A stretch of DNA of 64,000 nucleotides from positions 3,913,501 through 3,977,500 of the forward strand of contig JBBMOA010000018.1 in assembly GCA_037954235.1 (NCBI GenBank), written 5' to 3'. The stretch's first letter is position 1; every line of letters begins with the position of its first letter. Origin of the DNA: Aulostomus chinensis (Eukaryota > Chordata > Actinopteri > Syngnathiformes > Aulostomidae). Below the pieces are notes generated by a model. The model ran no database searches. It saw nothing but the letters and a program-made list of their open reading frames with translations, and was not told where the DNA came from. Positions 24,101-35,412 of this stretch are shown here, piece after piece. A program made the position numbers and the translations under genes.

Positions 24101-25753
24101 GCTTAAATAGAGTCAGGCACATATTTAGGCTTCTCTTCCAAATGCAAGGTGAGACACACGAGACAAGAGGCAAAGAACAAAATTAGGAGCAAGAACACAA
24201 TATTTTAGATATTATAATGGATGGATATCAGGATGAGACAGTTGTATAAATCCATTGATCTAATAAAAAAAAGACTGTAAACATTACAGTTTTCATGTAC
24301 AGGTGTTTACTGAAAGGTTAATTGGGAGCAAGAGTGTTTCCTCACCCAGACTGAGGGTCTACTGAGAGGATTCCACAGCTTTTACAGATTATAAAAGCTC
24401 CTCCAGGAAAAGGCTGATCTTGTGGTTTTTGGATTTGTCAATAAAATCTGATTAATTTATTGAATCATTTATGAGATCAGCAAACAGCTGCAGGACAGGA
24501 GCAACAAGTGACACACAACTTCTTAGTTTGCCTGCAAATCTGATAGATCTTTTACAGGTAGCGCATTCTGGGGCTCACACAGCCGTTTGTTGCCATCCTG
24601 AGATATCAGAGGGAGAATGTGCATGGAACAATACCACCTAATCTCTGCTCTTGAAGCTGTTCAACCTCAGAACCCTGCCATCTGCATTAAAGTGACATGA
24701 GTTCAGGGTCTATGGGTGCATTATCCAGTTAGGATAGGCTCCAAACAATTCAATAGAACCTCTTCTAATCTGCGTTAGAGATCTGGCTGTGAACCTAACA
24801 TCCACATCTGATGCTTCAAGAGTTACACAAAACTGCGCTTGCTGCAGGAGTCCAGAGCAGAGAGGATGACGCAAGTTTAGTTTGGGTTGCGCTCATGTGT
24901 GCATGTCTTCGAGTTATGATTCTGATGTCTATGTGCAAGACTAGTGTGTATTACTCTAGTGTTTTCTCTAGAAAACAACAACAAACTAGAAGTAGAGAGC
25001 TCGAAACTGACAATGACTTCGCGTTTGAGCAGCGTTACATCAGCAGCGCGGTAGCTCATTCATTGCACAAGCTAACAAGTCAGTATTGCTAGGCAAACAT
25101 AACTAATGAACTTCCCCGGGACATAATCTACAACTGAAGTACTTTCGAGGCACCTAACAACAAACTGACTAACCCTGGCGCGAAACCTTCAGGCCAAACT
25201 CCATTCAATAGTTGTGTAATTCAACAAATATTTCATTCATTAATGGCTAACATCTCCAAATAGAGGCATCCTCGACAGCTTACACGTAAAAATGTACCCG
25301 TCTTTAATTCGGCATGCTAACAGAAGAAATAAAACATATCACTAAGACCGTTGTTACGTGTTTTTTGCGGTCGGCTGCGTGACGTTGGACATCATTAAAA
25401 ATCTCCTTTTACCAGATTTGCTCCAATTAACCACATATAAAGTCAGCCGGACTTACTGTTGAACCTTGGGGATTTACACAGTGTATTTACTTTTGATTTT
25501 AAAAAGGTCAATGTCACGTTTTGAAGCAATAAATGTTTAATGCGATAGTTTCAGAACGGGGTCTGGTAAAAAAAAAAAAAAAAAAAACGTCCTTTGTTTT
25601 GCCTCCTCTGTCGGAACACATCAGTCTGTGAGAATATTTGTGGCCGTTATCAGCAACAGTAGTCCTGCTTTAAGTGAATCATTTACCCAGACACCCAGTG
25701 AGAGATAACAAACCGACATTAACCAGTGGACTCACCGATCGGAGGGCGGCCAT
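18666..25753 (-). CDS. bcat2: Mitochondrial branched-chain amino-acid aminotransferase, 11 coding exons, 390 aa
   Basis: This PLP enzyme transfers the amino group of Leu, Ile or Val to 2-oxoglutarate in mitochondria. Minus-strand coding exons are 25753-25736, 23951-23880, 23186-22986, 22469-22359, 21903-21784, 21695-21532, 20308-20166, 19675-19590, 19497-19357, 19191-19117 and 18707-18666. They sum to 391 codons, close to human BCAT2 (392 aa). The N-terminus (MAALRSALHRRLAQALSF) is basic and amphipathic, as expected for a mitochondrial presequence. The PLP lysine is K226 in AYKMGGNYGP. The redox CxxC pair is C339/C342 in CVVCPV. The fold-type IV landmarks LFEGMKAFRG and TPPLDGIILPGVTR are present. 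The short last exon encodes YGHKPSEWAPLVV; simple read-through of the preceding exon would give a false tail. It is read as bcat2 rather than bcat1 because of the presequence and the hsd17b14 neighbour. Confidence 0.95.
18718..18742 (-). repeat. GA/CT microsatellite forming the polypyrimidine tract of the last bcat2 intron
   Basis: On the bcat2 sense strand the tract reads CT repeats followed by CCCCCTCTCAG, directly at the acceptor of the terminal coding exon (first base 18707). The splice-site pyrimidine tract is thus a length-variable microsatellite. Confidence 0.85.
19555..19584. repeat. CA/GT microsatellite abutting a bcat2 5' splice site
   Basis: In the sense of bcat2 the donor of the exon ending at 19590 reads GTAAG followed immediately by an AC-repeat tract of about 14 units. 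The tract begins around intron position 6. Confidence 0.9.
20127..20150. repeat. CA/TG microsatellite just inside a bcat2 intron
   Basis: Downstream of the bcat2 exon ending at 20166, the sense strand has GTCTGATGC and, from about intron position 16, a TG-repeat tract of about 12 units. Confidence 0.85.
21116..21143. repeat. CA microsatellite in bcat2 intron
   Basis: A CA tract of about 13 units lies in the intron between exons 21695-21532 and 20308-20166. Nothing else is recognisable in that 1.2-kb intron. Confidence 0.8.
22326..22352. repeat. CA/GT microsatellite abutting a bcat2 5' splice site
   Basis: In bcat2 sense the donor after the exon ending at 22359 reads GTGAGT followed directly by AC repeats (with one interruption) extending over about 27 bases. 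Confidence 0.9.
23952..25735 (-). other. bcat2 first intron
   Basis: This intron of about 1.8 kb separates the six-codon first coding exon from the second. It holds a poly-A run at about 25568-25587 on the plus strand. No coding exon, RNA gene or well-defined repeat was recognised. A promoter-proximal enhancer is possible but not visible. Confidence 0.6.
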
Positions 25754-26040
25754 CTCCCCTGCGTTGTGATAAATGAGGTTATATGCTCGTGTTGAAACAA
25801 ACAGTCAAAGTCAACTTGAGTTCCGCTTTGTAATTTGAGACTCTGCTCAGCTGAGATGAAGCCAGAAACCCTCCAGAAATAAAATGTTATTCAGTTAATG
25901 AGCCCAAAAATCACTTGAACGCAGTCAGCAGGGTCAGAGCTGGGGTTTTCTGCGTTTGTCTCAACATCGCTCGAACTTTCTGTATGAAGACTTCAACAGG
26001 GGGCAGCATACAATTCATTATAATAACATAGATGTCTTCA

Positions 26041-26046
26041 TTTATT
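26041..26046 (-). promoter_or_regulatory. hsd17b14: Polyadenylation signal of hsd17b14
   Basis: TTTATT on the plus strand is AATAAA on the minus strand, about 340 bases after the hsd17b14 stop. The bcat2 start codon lies less than 300 bases further on, so the two genes are packed head to tail on the same strand. Confidence 0.6.
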
Positions 26047-26382
26047 AACAAGGACCCATTCAAGAAGCGTCCCGGAGGCGTGACATGAACGTCACAACGG
26101 ATTGGCTGCCACCAGGTGACGGGACCGGGGAGGTAGTGACATATGGACGTTGAAGCTGATTGGTGGATCCGTGGGGAGTGGTGGAGAACTTTTTGTTTTT
26201 TTCCATTTGGTCAGGATGTCAGAATGAATTCAAAAACCAGGCTATTAGGACAACTAAATAAAAGACTTTCCAGGATTCACATCAGGCTTGTGTTCAAAAT
26301 CATTTGACATCTTGCCATCAAGGCGAGGTTGAGTTAAATGTGCTGGCGCAGCTCCGGCGTAGCCAGGAGGCGGTGGAAACAG

Positions 26383-29300
26383 TCAGGAGGGGATCTGACT
26401 CTTGCAGCCATAGTTCAGCTCAGCTCCTCCACTCAGCAGAAGGTCAATCCCCGTGCAGAACGTTGCATCAGCAGCGAGATAGAGAGCCGCCAGGCCGCAT
26501 TCAGCCTCAGTACCCATTCGACCAATCAGCTGTTGGCGAAGAAGAGAAACTCAGAGAGAATATCAGTTCAGAAGGAAGACCCCCCCCTTGATTCACTCCA
26601 TTTCAATTTCTCAGAAAAAAAGCGAGACCTCACCTGAAAATTAAGAAAAAATAATTCAACAAGTTACAATAACCAGAAAAGAAAAACAAAAATAAAAGCA
26701 CACATTGTTAAAATGACAAGAATTGACACTACTTTCTATCAAATGTTTAGTGTCTTAATGTCTAATAATTGCAAAATTGTTGGTATCTAGTATAATTAAA
26801 ATCTAACCCTTTATTGCTAATATTTTTTGGGGGACAAATTAATTAGATTTCTTTCATATAATGGGAAAATGTTACAAGGAAACGGGTAAAGCAGATCCTC
26901 AGGGACCCACAGTGAATAATGAAGGGTAAACTGAGACTCTCCGTCTGGTCTCCCTCCCTCATTGTTAAATACCTTCAGGGATGAAAAGAGGGCAGTAATT
27001 TACAAGCCAAAAGGAGAAAGGCGCAGCTCCCCGCGTGACAACGTTTACAACCTGATGGGGGGGGGGGGGGCTGTACCTGCCAGGTGGGATCATTAACAGA
27101 ACAATGTTGCAGGAATTGCTGAATAACGACTCATGCTGAAACCCGGGAGCCTCCGCTGAGAGTGACTGGTGCTCCGGTTTGGCAGCTGCTGACAAAAAAA
27201 CCCTGTCCAGCAAATCCAACAACAAATAGGCCGTTGACCAAAAGGACCTCTAATCCAGATGTGTTACTTAAACTCGAGGTCATTTTACCATCCGCTCCTT
27301 GAAGGATGGCAACACTTCACAGTGGCTTTAATCCACTCAGAAGCTCTACTGTCCCAGAGGCGCTCAGGTCTCTTTAAATGTTGGATCTGAACTTCCAGAA
27401 ACCAGCAGAACAGGTTAGCGGGAGATTCGTGCCTTGAGTTGTGAGGTGCAGAGAGAGAAGCACAGAGCTCAGAGGAGGAATGAAAAAGACTCACAATTTA
27501 CATTTAAACCAATTTAAGCTTAAAATCCCGCCTGGTGTTGCTTTTAATGACTTCAAATCACGTCACTTGTGTTCAGTCCTGCAGTTTTGTGCCGGACCTC
27601 TGCTCTAAACCGTAGAAAATTCAGTTCCAAGTTGTTTATGACACACAAGATCCTCCATTGGCAGTAATCAGTCTTCCTGACCATCTAGTCTGTCTCACTA
27701 CTGCTGAAGAGCAAATGTCATGTGACGGCAGGCATCCACTTCCACTCTGAACGCCATCTTTGTAGCCCTGTGAGAGAATCTGGTGTCTGGAGCTCACCTG
27801 AGCATCTTCTCCAGTTTTAATGGCTGCAGCAGCGTCTGGTGACTGAGCCGCTAACTCTTCCCACAGAGGTGTGAGCACGTTACCTGGAGAGATGCTGCCA
27901 CACACGGGACAGACGGGGTTATTCAATACAGCAGCTGCTTCACCTGAGACAACAATGTGCAGTTTTAATTCCTACTGTCAGAGAGACTTTTACGTCTCTC
28001 CGTGGATGGGAGCCATAGACCAAAGGTCAAAGGTCACTGTAACAGGCACACATCTGCGACACAGTATTTCTAGTTTTGTTTACTACTGGCTTTGTGGTTT
28101 CCAGTTCTGTGAAACTGGGCTGCGTTACTCCAGTCTACTCCAAGTACTGAGTGATGATCGTCATTCAATACACTGATTAAAATTCCACTAAAAAAGACAG
28201 AAACCTCGCAGGATTGATAAACTAACCTCAGGATAGAGTTCAAGAAATGTTTTGAAATTCCTTCTGATCAGTGAGATAGTTTTCTGTTTGATCTGTGGTA
28301 CAGAGCTAAAAGCAAGCAGATGATGCAAGTAAATCCTCGACTGTCAAACACCTGAAGGGCGATTCAAAGCAGCACCAGTCGGCGAGAGCGTGGGGTAAAG
28401 CTACGGCTGCCCAGTCGGCCTCACCAGTTCACTCTCACGTTGAAGCCACTCTCATCCACAGCCATCGCCTTTGTCATGGAGATTATCGCCCCCTTGTGGA
28501 GAAAATGTCCCATTACAGAGCTTCTCTCAAGACTGAGGGGGCAGAAATGACGACCTGCTTGACTCACTCACCTTGGTGGCAACATAAGGTGCAGCGTCCT
28601 TCTGGCCGATGGTTCCCACCAGACTGGACACGTTAATGATGTTTCCATGACGCTGTCGTAGGTAGGGCAACGCGTACTGCAGCAGGAGTGAGGCGGCACA
28701 TCAGTTCATAGATCTTCTATGAGCATCTACACTCATTGCCAGTTAATTGGGCGCAAATAAATACAACTCGCGCTCACTTAGGGCTGAAAAATGAGTAAGA
28801 ACACCTCTCATTATTCCAGATTACAGCATGGAAAATGACCTCAAAATCAGATCAATCTAAGTAATTCAGTAAAAACAGAAAACTATAACTGTCATCACGG
28901 GACAATTATAGTTACATAACCAATTAAACAAACTCCCTGTGGATTATCAATTCCAAACTCCACTCAGAAAACGATTTCAAAAGATTTGTGACAAACCTTG
29001 AACTCCTAATTCGTGGGATTCTGCATCATCACATATTTACTTCAGCGTTATTCTCTTTTATCTGTTTGTTGCAACAGCAAAATCTAAGCTGGAAGCCAAA
29101 TAAATCAGCAATGTCAAACACAATCCGTAAGAACTGAACACTAGAATTGTCCTGAGGAGGGCTCATGTCTTATTTGCATCTGGGACCTGATGAGGTGGCA
29201 GGCGAGTGCCTGAGGAAGGTCAGAACGGCTCAGAGAGCGTTTTTAACGAGAATTTTATGAAAAATTCACACGCAAGCGTGAAACATTACTTTAGAAGCCA

Positions 29301-30590
29301 AAAAGTAGCTGATGAGGTTCAGATTGAGAAGGTCTCTGAACTCCTCCGCCGTGGTGTCATCGGTAGGTTTATGGGGCGGGTCTGAAGAGACCAAGACAAG
29401 AGAGAGAGAGAGAGAGAAGCATCCATATGACATCATCGATATGTCTTTAGGAGCAATAATGGAGCGAGAGACTCACGCCAGCCCGCATTGTTGACCAGGC
29501 AGTCGATGTGTCCGTAGTGCTGCACCGCGATGGCGATCAACCTCTGAGGAGAGACGAATCGCACCGCAACAACCAGAAAAAAACAGTTAACAACAACAGA
29601 GTCCAGACCCACGAGCGACAGGAAGCTCGGTATCACAGACATCATCGCAAAAATAAAACCTTACAGCCAGAGGCCGAACTTTTTTTTTCTTTACCTTTTC
29701 TGTCACTGACGAAACTTCAGCAACGTAATATTCTGCTCAAATTTCTTTTCCTTTGAGTTCACTTAGTTCTAAAAACACGATGAATAGAATGACTAAATTG
29801 ATAAAACAACATCCGAAAGTTAATAGGAAAATCAAACAGGAAGTAGCTAAAGAATAACCCCCCCCCCCAAAAAAATGTAGTAGACAATGTTTCTTGACAA
29901 GCAAAAATAAAAAATTCCTCATTTGCTGAGGACCTCTGGGGGGTCCACGGGCTTCATTTTGAGGACCCCTGGTTCAACAGACACATAAAACAAAGGTAAC
30001 CATGCCAGGAAGCTCATCAGCTTTGAATTATTGTCTGACTCTCCGTCTGTAAACGACGCTCTCACGTTGTAAACGGACGCTGCTGTGCGAGTCAGGTGAT
30101 AAACGTGTGACCAGGACGGGACCCGACTTCACGAGCAAGAAGATCTGACCAATAATGGAGCGCCTCACCTTGATGTCGCCCTCTTCGCGAACATCACACG
30201 TGACAAATTTACACGAGCCCGGCCCGGCTTGGTTCAGCTGCTCCTCCAGAGCTGATCCTGCTGCGCCTGAAACCCAGCATCAGCAGCACATTTTACACCG
30301 CAAATTTCAGTCTATAATCGCTGACCTCAGGTGCTTGTGCTGCACTCGATTAGCTGTTATAACATCGGCTTCGAATATTCACCATTACTCACCTCCTCTG
30401 GAGCAAAACACCACTTTGGCACCGTTCTCCACTGAAATAAAAAAAGCATAAATATTCAATACCAGCATGTGCAACGATGACAAATCCCAGGGAGATAAAA
30501 CACCATACCAAACACTTTGACAATCCCTCTGCCAATCCCCTTAGATCCTCCAGTGACAACAGCCACTTTGTTGAGATAGCGCAGCGACAT
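26383..30590 (-). CDS. hsd17b14: 17-beta-hydroxysteroid dehydrogenase 14 (SDR family), nine coding exons, 264 aa
   Basis: This is an NAD-dependent short-chain dehydrogenase/reductase. The human enzyme is cytosolic, acts weakly on steroids and has been linked to L-fucose oxidation. Minus-strand coding exons are 30590-30509, 30431-30393, 30266-30169, 29543-29477, 29381-29290, 28676-28572, 28492-28425, 27894-27798 and 26529-26383. All junctions are GT/AG and total 265 codons. The cofactor glycine motif is TGGSKGIG (residues 13-20), NNAG is at 91-94, and the catalytic set is S144 in NVSSLVG, Y157 and K161 in YVATK. The segment CISPGNVLTPLWEEL is characteristic of HSD17B14 and a C-terminal FCTGIDLLLSGGAEL follows. 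Length is near human HSD17B14 (270 aa). Its position beside bcat2 matches human 19q13.33. Confidence 0.95.
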
Positions 30591-31694
30591 TTATGCTGTC
30601 ACGGTCATAAATCTGCAGCTGACTGAAAAATGTTTTTTTTTTTAAATGTCCTAAAGATTTCCTAGCAGGTGCTGGTCTCTGCCAGTTTATTCAACTGCTC
30701 AAAGCCATCCCAGCTGTTGGTGTGTGAGGTTCAAAGTTCCACCAAAATCACGAGGTTTGCCTTGCTGCCTTCAGGTGCACACGGAAGTATCGGGGAATCA
30801 TAAAAAGCTCAAGGGAAACTGTCCAGAAAGGGAACGGCCGACTCAACATGGTGAATGTGCACAAGTCTGGCTGGTAAATGAGATTTAGACGAACAGCGAG
30901 CTGAGGCGACTGGCCACTGCAATGTCACAGGTTTGAAGCCTTGAGTTTGACATTTTGGCCACCGCCATCTTGATTTTTTTTTTTGACTTGAAACATGAGA
31001 GGGAGACCATAAGCTCCTACGTTTCCTGACGTAATGAATCAAGACAGACATTTTTCATTTTCTTCAAGACTTCTACACAGTCTGTATTTTTTATTTATTT
31101 TTTGCAAACAGTACAGCCGCCCCCTGCTGGCCTTAAGAAAGAAGGCAGCTTTAAGCATTTCCACACAGTTACAATTTTAAAGTTCTGTTGAGTTCCTCAA
31201 CAGAGAGAAATGATTTGGTTTTTCAACCAATGGCCTGCGGGCCGATTACTGGTCCATGAGGATATTGCAGGTAGTCTCTGATCATGTATCTAAAAATGTA
31301 ATTCAATTATTGTTTGAGAAAAATCAAATTCATGAAATGTATAAAATTAAGAAAAGCAAAAGTGACTTTCAGGATGAAAGCAGAGCCCATCCAGTCTGTC
31401 CCGGGTACCTTGTGGTTTAGTAGTCTTAGAATGCGACAGCTACACGTGTGTAACATACATCAATGAAATATTTTATTTCATGGGGCCCTTTTAAAAGAAA
31501 ATTTTACCTCTTTTTCAAAAACCTTTTTAAACATAAAACGACTGGAACACTGAGGAACCTGAACGTCTGCAATCATTTGATCGTATTTCATCCAAAACAT
31601 ATTTATTGTAATCAGACGTGATCATCTTCAGCCGAATGATGCAAAGAGGGTGAAACATGTCAGTCTTCAGGGAAAGAGATGTTTGATGGGATGT
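30591..31694. other. Intergenic region upstream of hsd17b14
   Basis: This is mostly AT-rich sequence that should include the hsd17b14 promoter, but no strong core motif or CpG cluster is visible. A stretch near 31215-31260 (CCAATGGCCTGCGGGCCG) resembles internal sequence of hAT-type elements and may be an old remnant. Confidence 0.4.
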
Positions 31695-31702
31695 GTTTAA
31701 AA

Positions 31703-32274
31703 CAGGGCTGCCTAAAATGTGGCGGGGGGGGGGGGGCTATGATTTGGCCCGCAAGATGTAAAAAAAAAACAAAAACACTGTAACAATTACAAATATAATA
31801 ACAATAATGACGATTGCAGGCATCACATTTGTGATTTGGCCCGCAAGATGTAAAAAAAAAACAAAAACACTGTAACAATTACAAATATAATAACAATAAT
31901 GACGATTGCAGGCATCACATTTGTGATTTGGCCCGCAAGATGTAAAAAAAAAACAAAAACACTGTAACAATTACAAATATAATAACAATAATGACGATTG
32001 CAGGCATCACATTTGTTTTCTTTAAATAGACTGTAGTTAACTGTTCATGGCAATTTCTGAATTATGAGGCAAAAATGGTCTTTAAATAATATGACTTTTT
32101 TTTTTCCCCTTCAAGTTGAAAGAGTGACACTTTGCGGGATGTCAGTTTTGCACAAGCGAAGAAAGAAAAGTAAATACAGAGGCACCAGAGGCAGTGGTGT
32201 GTTCACTCCTGGTCAGCGGGCCACCGTTTATTTCAAGTTTCAGGCCTCTCAGGGACAAAGTTTGGACACCCCTG
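31703..32274. mobile_element. Non-autonomous hAT-like DNA transposon with target-site duplication
   Basis: The left end CAGGGCTGCCTAAAAT matches the reverse complement of the right end (CAGGGGTGTCCAAACT) with three differences in 16 bases. The flanks are 8-bp near-duplicates GTTTAAAA (31695-31702) and GTCTACAA (32275-32282), fitting the nTCTAGAn-like target preference of hAT elements. The element is 572 bp, with no transposase frame. Most of its interior is a 92-bp tandem repeat. Confidence 0.7.
31741..32014. repeat. 92-bp tandem repeat, about three copies
   Basis: Copies start at 31741, 31833 and 31925 and appear identical over 90 bases or more; each opens GATTTGGCCCGCAAGATG. The long minus-strand frames here repeat the same peptide and are a by-product of the repeat. 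Near-identity points to recent expansion or gene conversion. Confidence 0.9.
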
Positions 32275-32282
32275 GTCTACAA

Positions 32283-34108
32283 TATCCAAATTCATACTTC
32301 ACATTTACTGTCAAGTCAAATTTTTGAACATTTTTCTTTCCCCTGTCTTAAATTCGCACACTTTTTTTGTACAGGCTTCAGTCAGATAGCCTGCAAGTGA
32401 TGTCAGCAGCGCTATAAAAACAGTCAGAGGTGACACGGAGACTGAAAACAAGAAAAACCACCCCATCAATTTCATCCGGCTGTATAAAACCCTGTCATTA
32501 CCAGAGCTCTTTTATTTTGGCCTCTGCTGTGCGAGTATGCAAGTTCATGTGCAGACATGCAGTGCACGAGAGGGGTTAGAGGTTGACATTTTCAGGGGCA
32601 GGAAGGGTTTGCCAGGGGCAAAGGAAGGGGGTGACGAGGCAGCGGTGCAGGGGAGGGTTGGGGATTGAATTTCCGCCTGACAGCATTTCCCGAAGGCGTA
32701 CTGAGTGTAAGAGAGAGATCAGAGGGGAGCCAGTAAAGACAGTGAGTGACCTACAAACAAGCTTAACTATCTTAACTTCATCCTGGTCGCAGATTAACAC
32801 CACAGCGGCAGCAGCACCCCCCCCCCCCTTCACCCCCACCCTCTTCTCCCTTCCTCTCCCCTCCACCTCCACATGCGACACATGGAGGGTGGAAGGCATG
32901 GAGGAGCAGTTGTCTGGACATCATGATGAAGGACTCCATAAACTTGACGGTGTCACAAGGAGGAAAGGGTCAGTTGAAAAACCCCCCTGAGGTGGAGGTA
33001 CAGTAGAGTGGTGGTCTGGGTGGGGTGGGGTGGGGGGTGGGGGCGATTACTTTGGGTCAGCAGTCCTGGCAGGCAGACGTGTGAGAGGAGGACTGGGTGC
33101 AGTGGACATGATGATAAACTGGGCACGTGCATGGAGTTTGTGCATGATGTGATTTTAGTGGAATTTTTAAAGTGATGGCAAAAGACTTTTGTGAGACAGG
33201 CACGCACGCTCTTGCAGTAGGGCCAGGTACCGCTCGTAGTGGAGCCGACACCCTGGGAATTCAGAACCGCCGCTTTTTTGGTACTTTATCACTTTGCCTG
33301 ATGACGCACAGAAGCGTCACAAATCAATGCAATCGTGCAAATTTTGACAGTGCAAGAGAGCTTGCTTTTCCTCTATAGTTAAAAAAAAAAGTAAAAAAAA
33401 ACGAGTCCAAACTTCTGAACGCTGTGAATCAGATTCAGTTCTTTTAGAGGTCCTTGATGTTTGACCGGGTGTTTCCTCACGATAAATTTTGTCAGCGTTG
33501 CACTTTGCCTCACAAATATTGCAGAGATCAGTGGATCAACTGGCGGTGTCGTTATTTCAGCCATCATTAGAACATCGTCGGCCGTGCTGGATGTTTCTTT
33601 GTAGCTGGCAGTCGCTGACCTGATGTTTCTGAGTTTTTACGTTTTCCCAGACATGTCGACCAGCTCGTGATTGTTAAAGGGGAGTGGATGCGGGACGGAC
33701 TTCGTTCTTTGTTACCAAAAAGCTTTTAATGAACCAGACTGTTTTTAATGTAATATACATCTCCACTGTAAATGTGAAAATAATATGTTTTTTCATTTTT
33801 CATTTCTTTTTCTGAATGTCCAGAAAATTGCTTAGTTGGGTTTACTGGAGACACTGAGGTAAGATTTGGATATTTATGGATCAGTTACTACATAGCATGT
33901 TATTATTAATGATGTTTTGTAACTGCTTGGTGAGTGTTTACTCAAAATTAAACTGAAGGACAAATGATGTCATATCAGTGGGCTATTATTACGCAAAAAT
34001 CACACGTCTTCCCACAAGAAAAAGATTTGGATATTTCTACGAAGGTCTTCGTCTTTATGCTTCACCGTTGAGTCTGCATTGCCACGTGAACCTCATTTTG
34101 TTTTCTCT
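32283..34108 (+). other. Region upstream of kcna7
   Basis: No coding exon is recognised. The interval holds C/G homopolymer runs (about 32816-32828 and 33024-33044) and A/T-rich stretches. A TTTTCTCTAG acceptor-like site ends near 34109, so the kcna7 5' UTR may be split by an upstream intron. The kcna7 start site is not resolved. Confidence 0.4.
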
Positions 34109-34156
34109 AGAGAAAAGAAAAGTAAGACAAGAAAGACAACAGCCACAAGTTACAAG

Positions 34157-35373
34157 ATGGATAATCAAGACAAGGGTGGAGATGGGCAGAGAAAAGAAAA
34201 AACAAAAGCTGAGGAGGCCGGCGATGAGGAGAAGCGGACTAAAGACCAGCACAACAAGATGGAGAAGGAGTGCACTGAGAAGGAGCCAAACGGAGGCGTC
34301 AAGAGGGAGAGCCGCCGCCTTCCGTGGCGGAGCGGCTGGGCTCTGAGTGAACGTTTGGCCATCAACGTCTCAGGGATGCGTTATGAGACCCAGCTCCGCA
34401 CCCTCGCCCAGTTCCCTGAATCCCTGCTGGGTCACCCACGGAAACGACTTCGCTACTTCGACCCACTTCGCAACGAACTCTTCCTGGACAGGAGCCGCGT
34501 CTGCTTTGATGCCATCCTATACTTCTACCAGTCCGGCGGGAGGCTGCGGAGGCCTGCCAACATCCCCCTGGACATATTTTTGGAGGAATTGCGCTTCTAT
34601 GAGCTCGGAGATGAGATCATCGACCGCTTCAAGGAGGACGAAGGCTTCCCCAAGGAGGAGGAGAGACCTTTGCCTAGCAACAACCTGCAGCGTCGCCTCT
34701 GGATGCTGTTTGAGTATCCAGAGTCCTCCAGTGGGGCTCGGATCATCGCCATCGTGAGCGTCATGGTCATTGTGGTTTCGATTCTCATCTTCTGCCTGGA
34801 GACTCTACCTGAGTTCAGGCATGAGAAGGAACTGAGGGAGGTGTGTGACGGTGCTGCTGATTAGAGAAAGAAGGAGGTTGTGATGGTGGAAAAAGTAGGA
34901 AGACAACCAGGTGGCGATTAATGTTCAGCTGACAAACAGACGAGGTTAACACTGCGAGGAAGTAACGAGGTGAACATAGAAGGACAACAGGTGCTGACAG
35001 GCGTCCCCTTGCCAAACATAAGCTAACAACTTTCTCAGCACAAGTTGAAAACGACTTTATCTCCTGTCAAGTGGGGAGGAAAAACGAAGGCTGGAAAAAA
35101 TTCAAGCGATTTTATGGCGGAGGAACAGGAAAAGCAAGGGCGGCAGTCAAGAGAAGAGATTATTTTGGACTTGTCGTTAAATTTGATCCACACACATTGA
35201 GGGTCAGGAATGAAGAGGATGTGCAGAGCAGATAAACAACTACAAGAAATGAGGCTTGATGGAGTTTAGCTTTATGGAGGAGGGATACTTGCAGGTGCAG
35301 TTCCTCATCGACCGCTCAGGGATGACACCCAGAGCCAACAAGTGCATTAAGATGGAGTGGATACTTCAAAACT

Positions 35374-35412
<39 letters not shown>

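Noticed and set aside
31660..31970. Minus-strand frames with a repeated CFFFTSCGPNHKCDACNRH peptide
   Set aside because: Product of the 92-bp tandem repeat inside a transposon remnant, not a protein gene.
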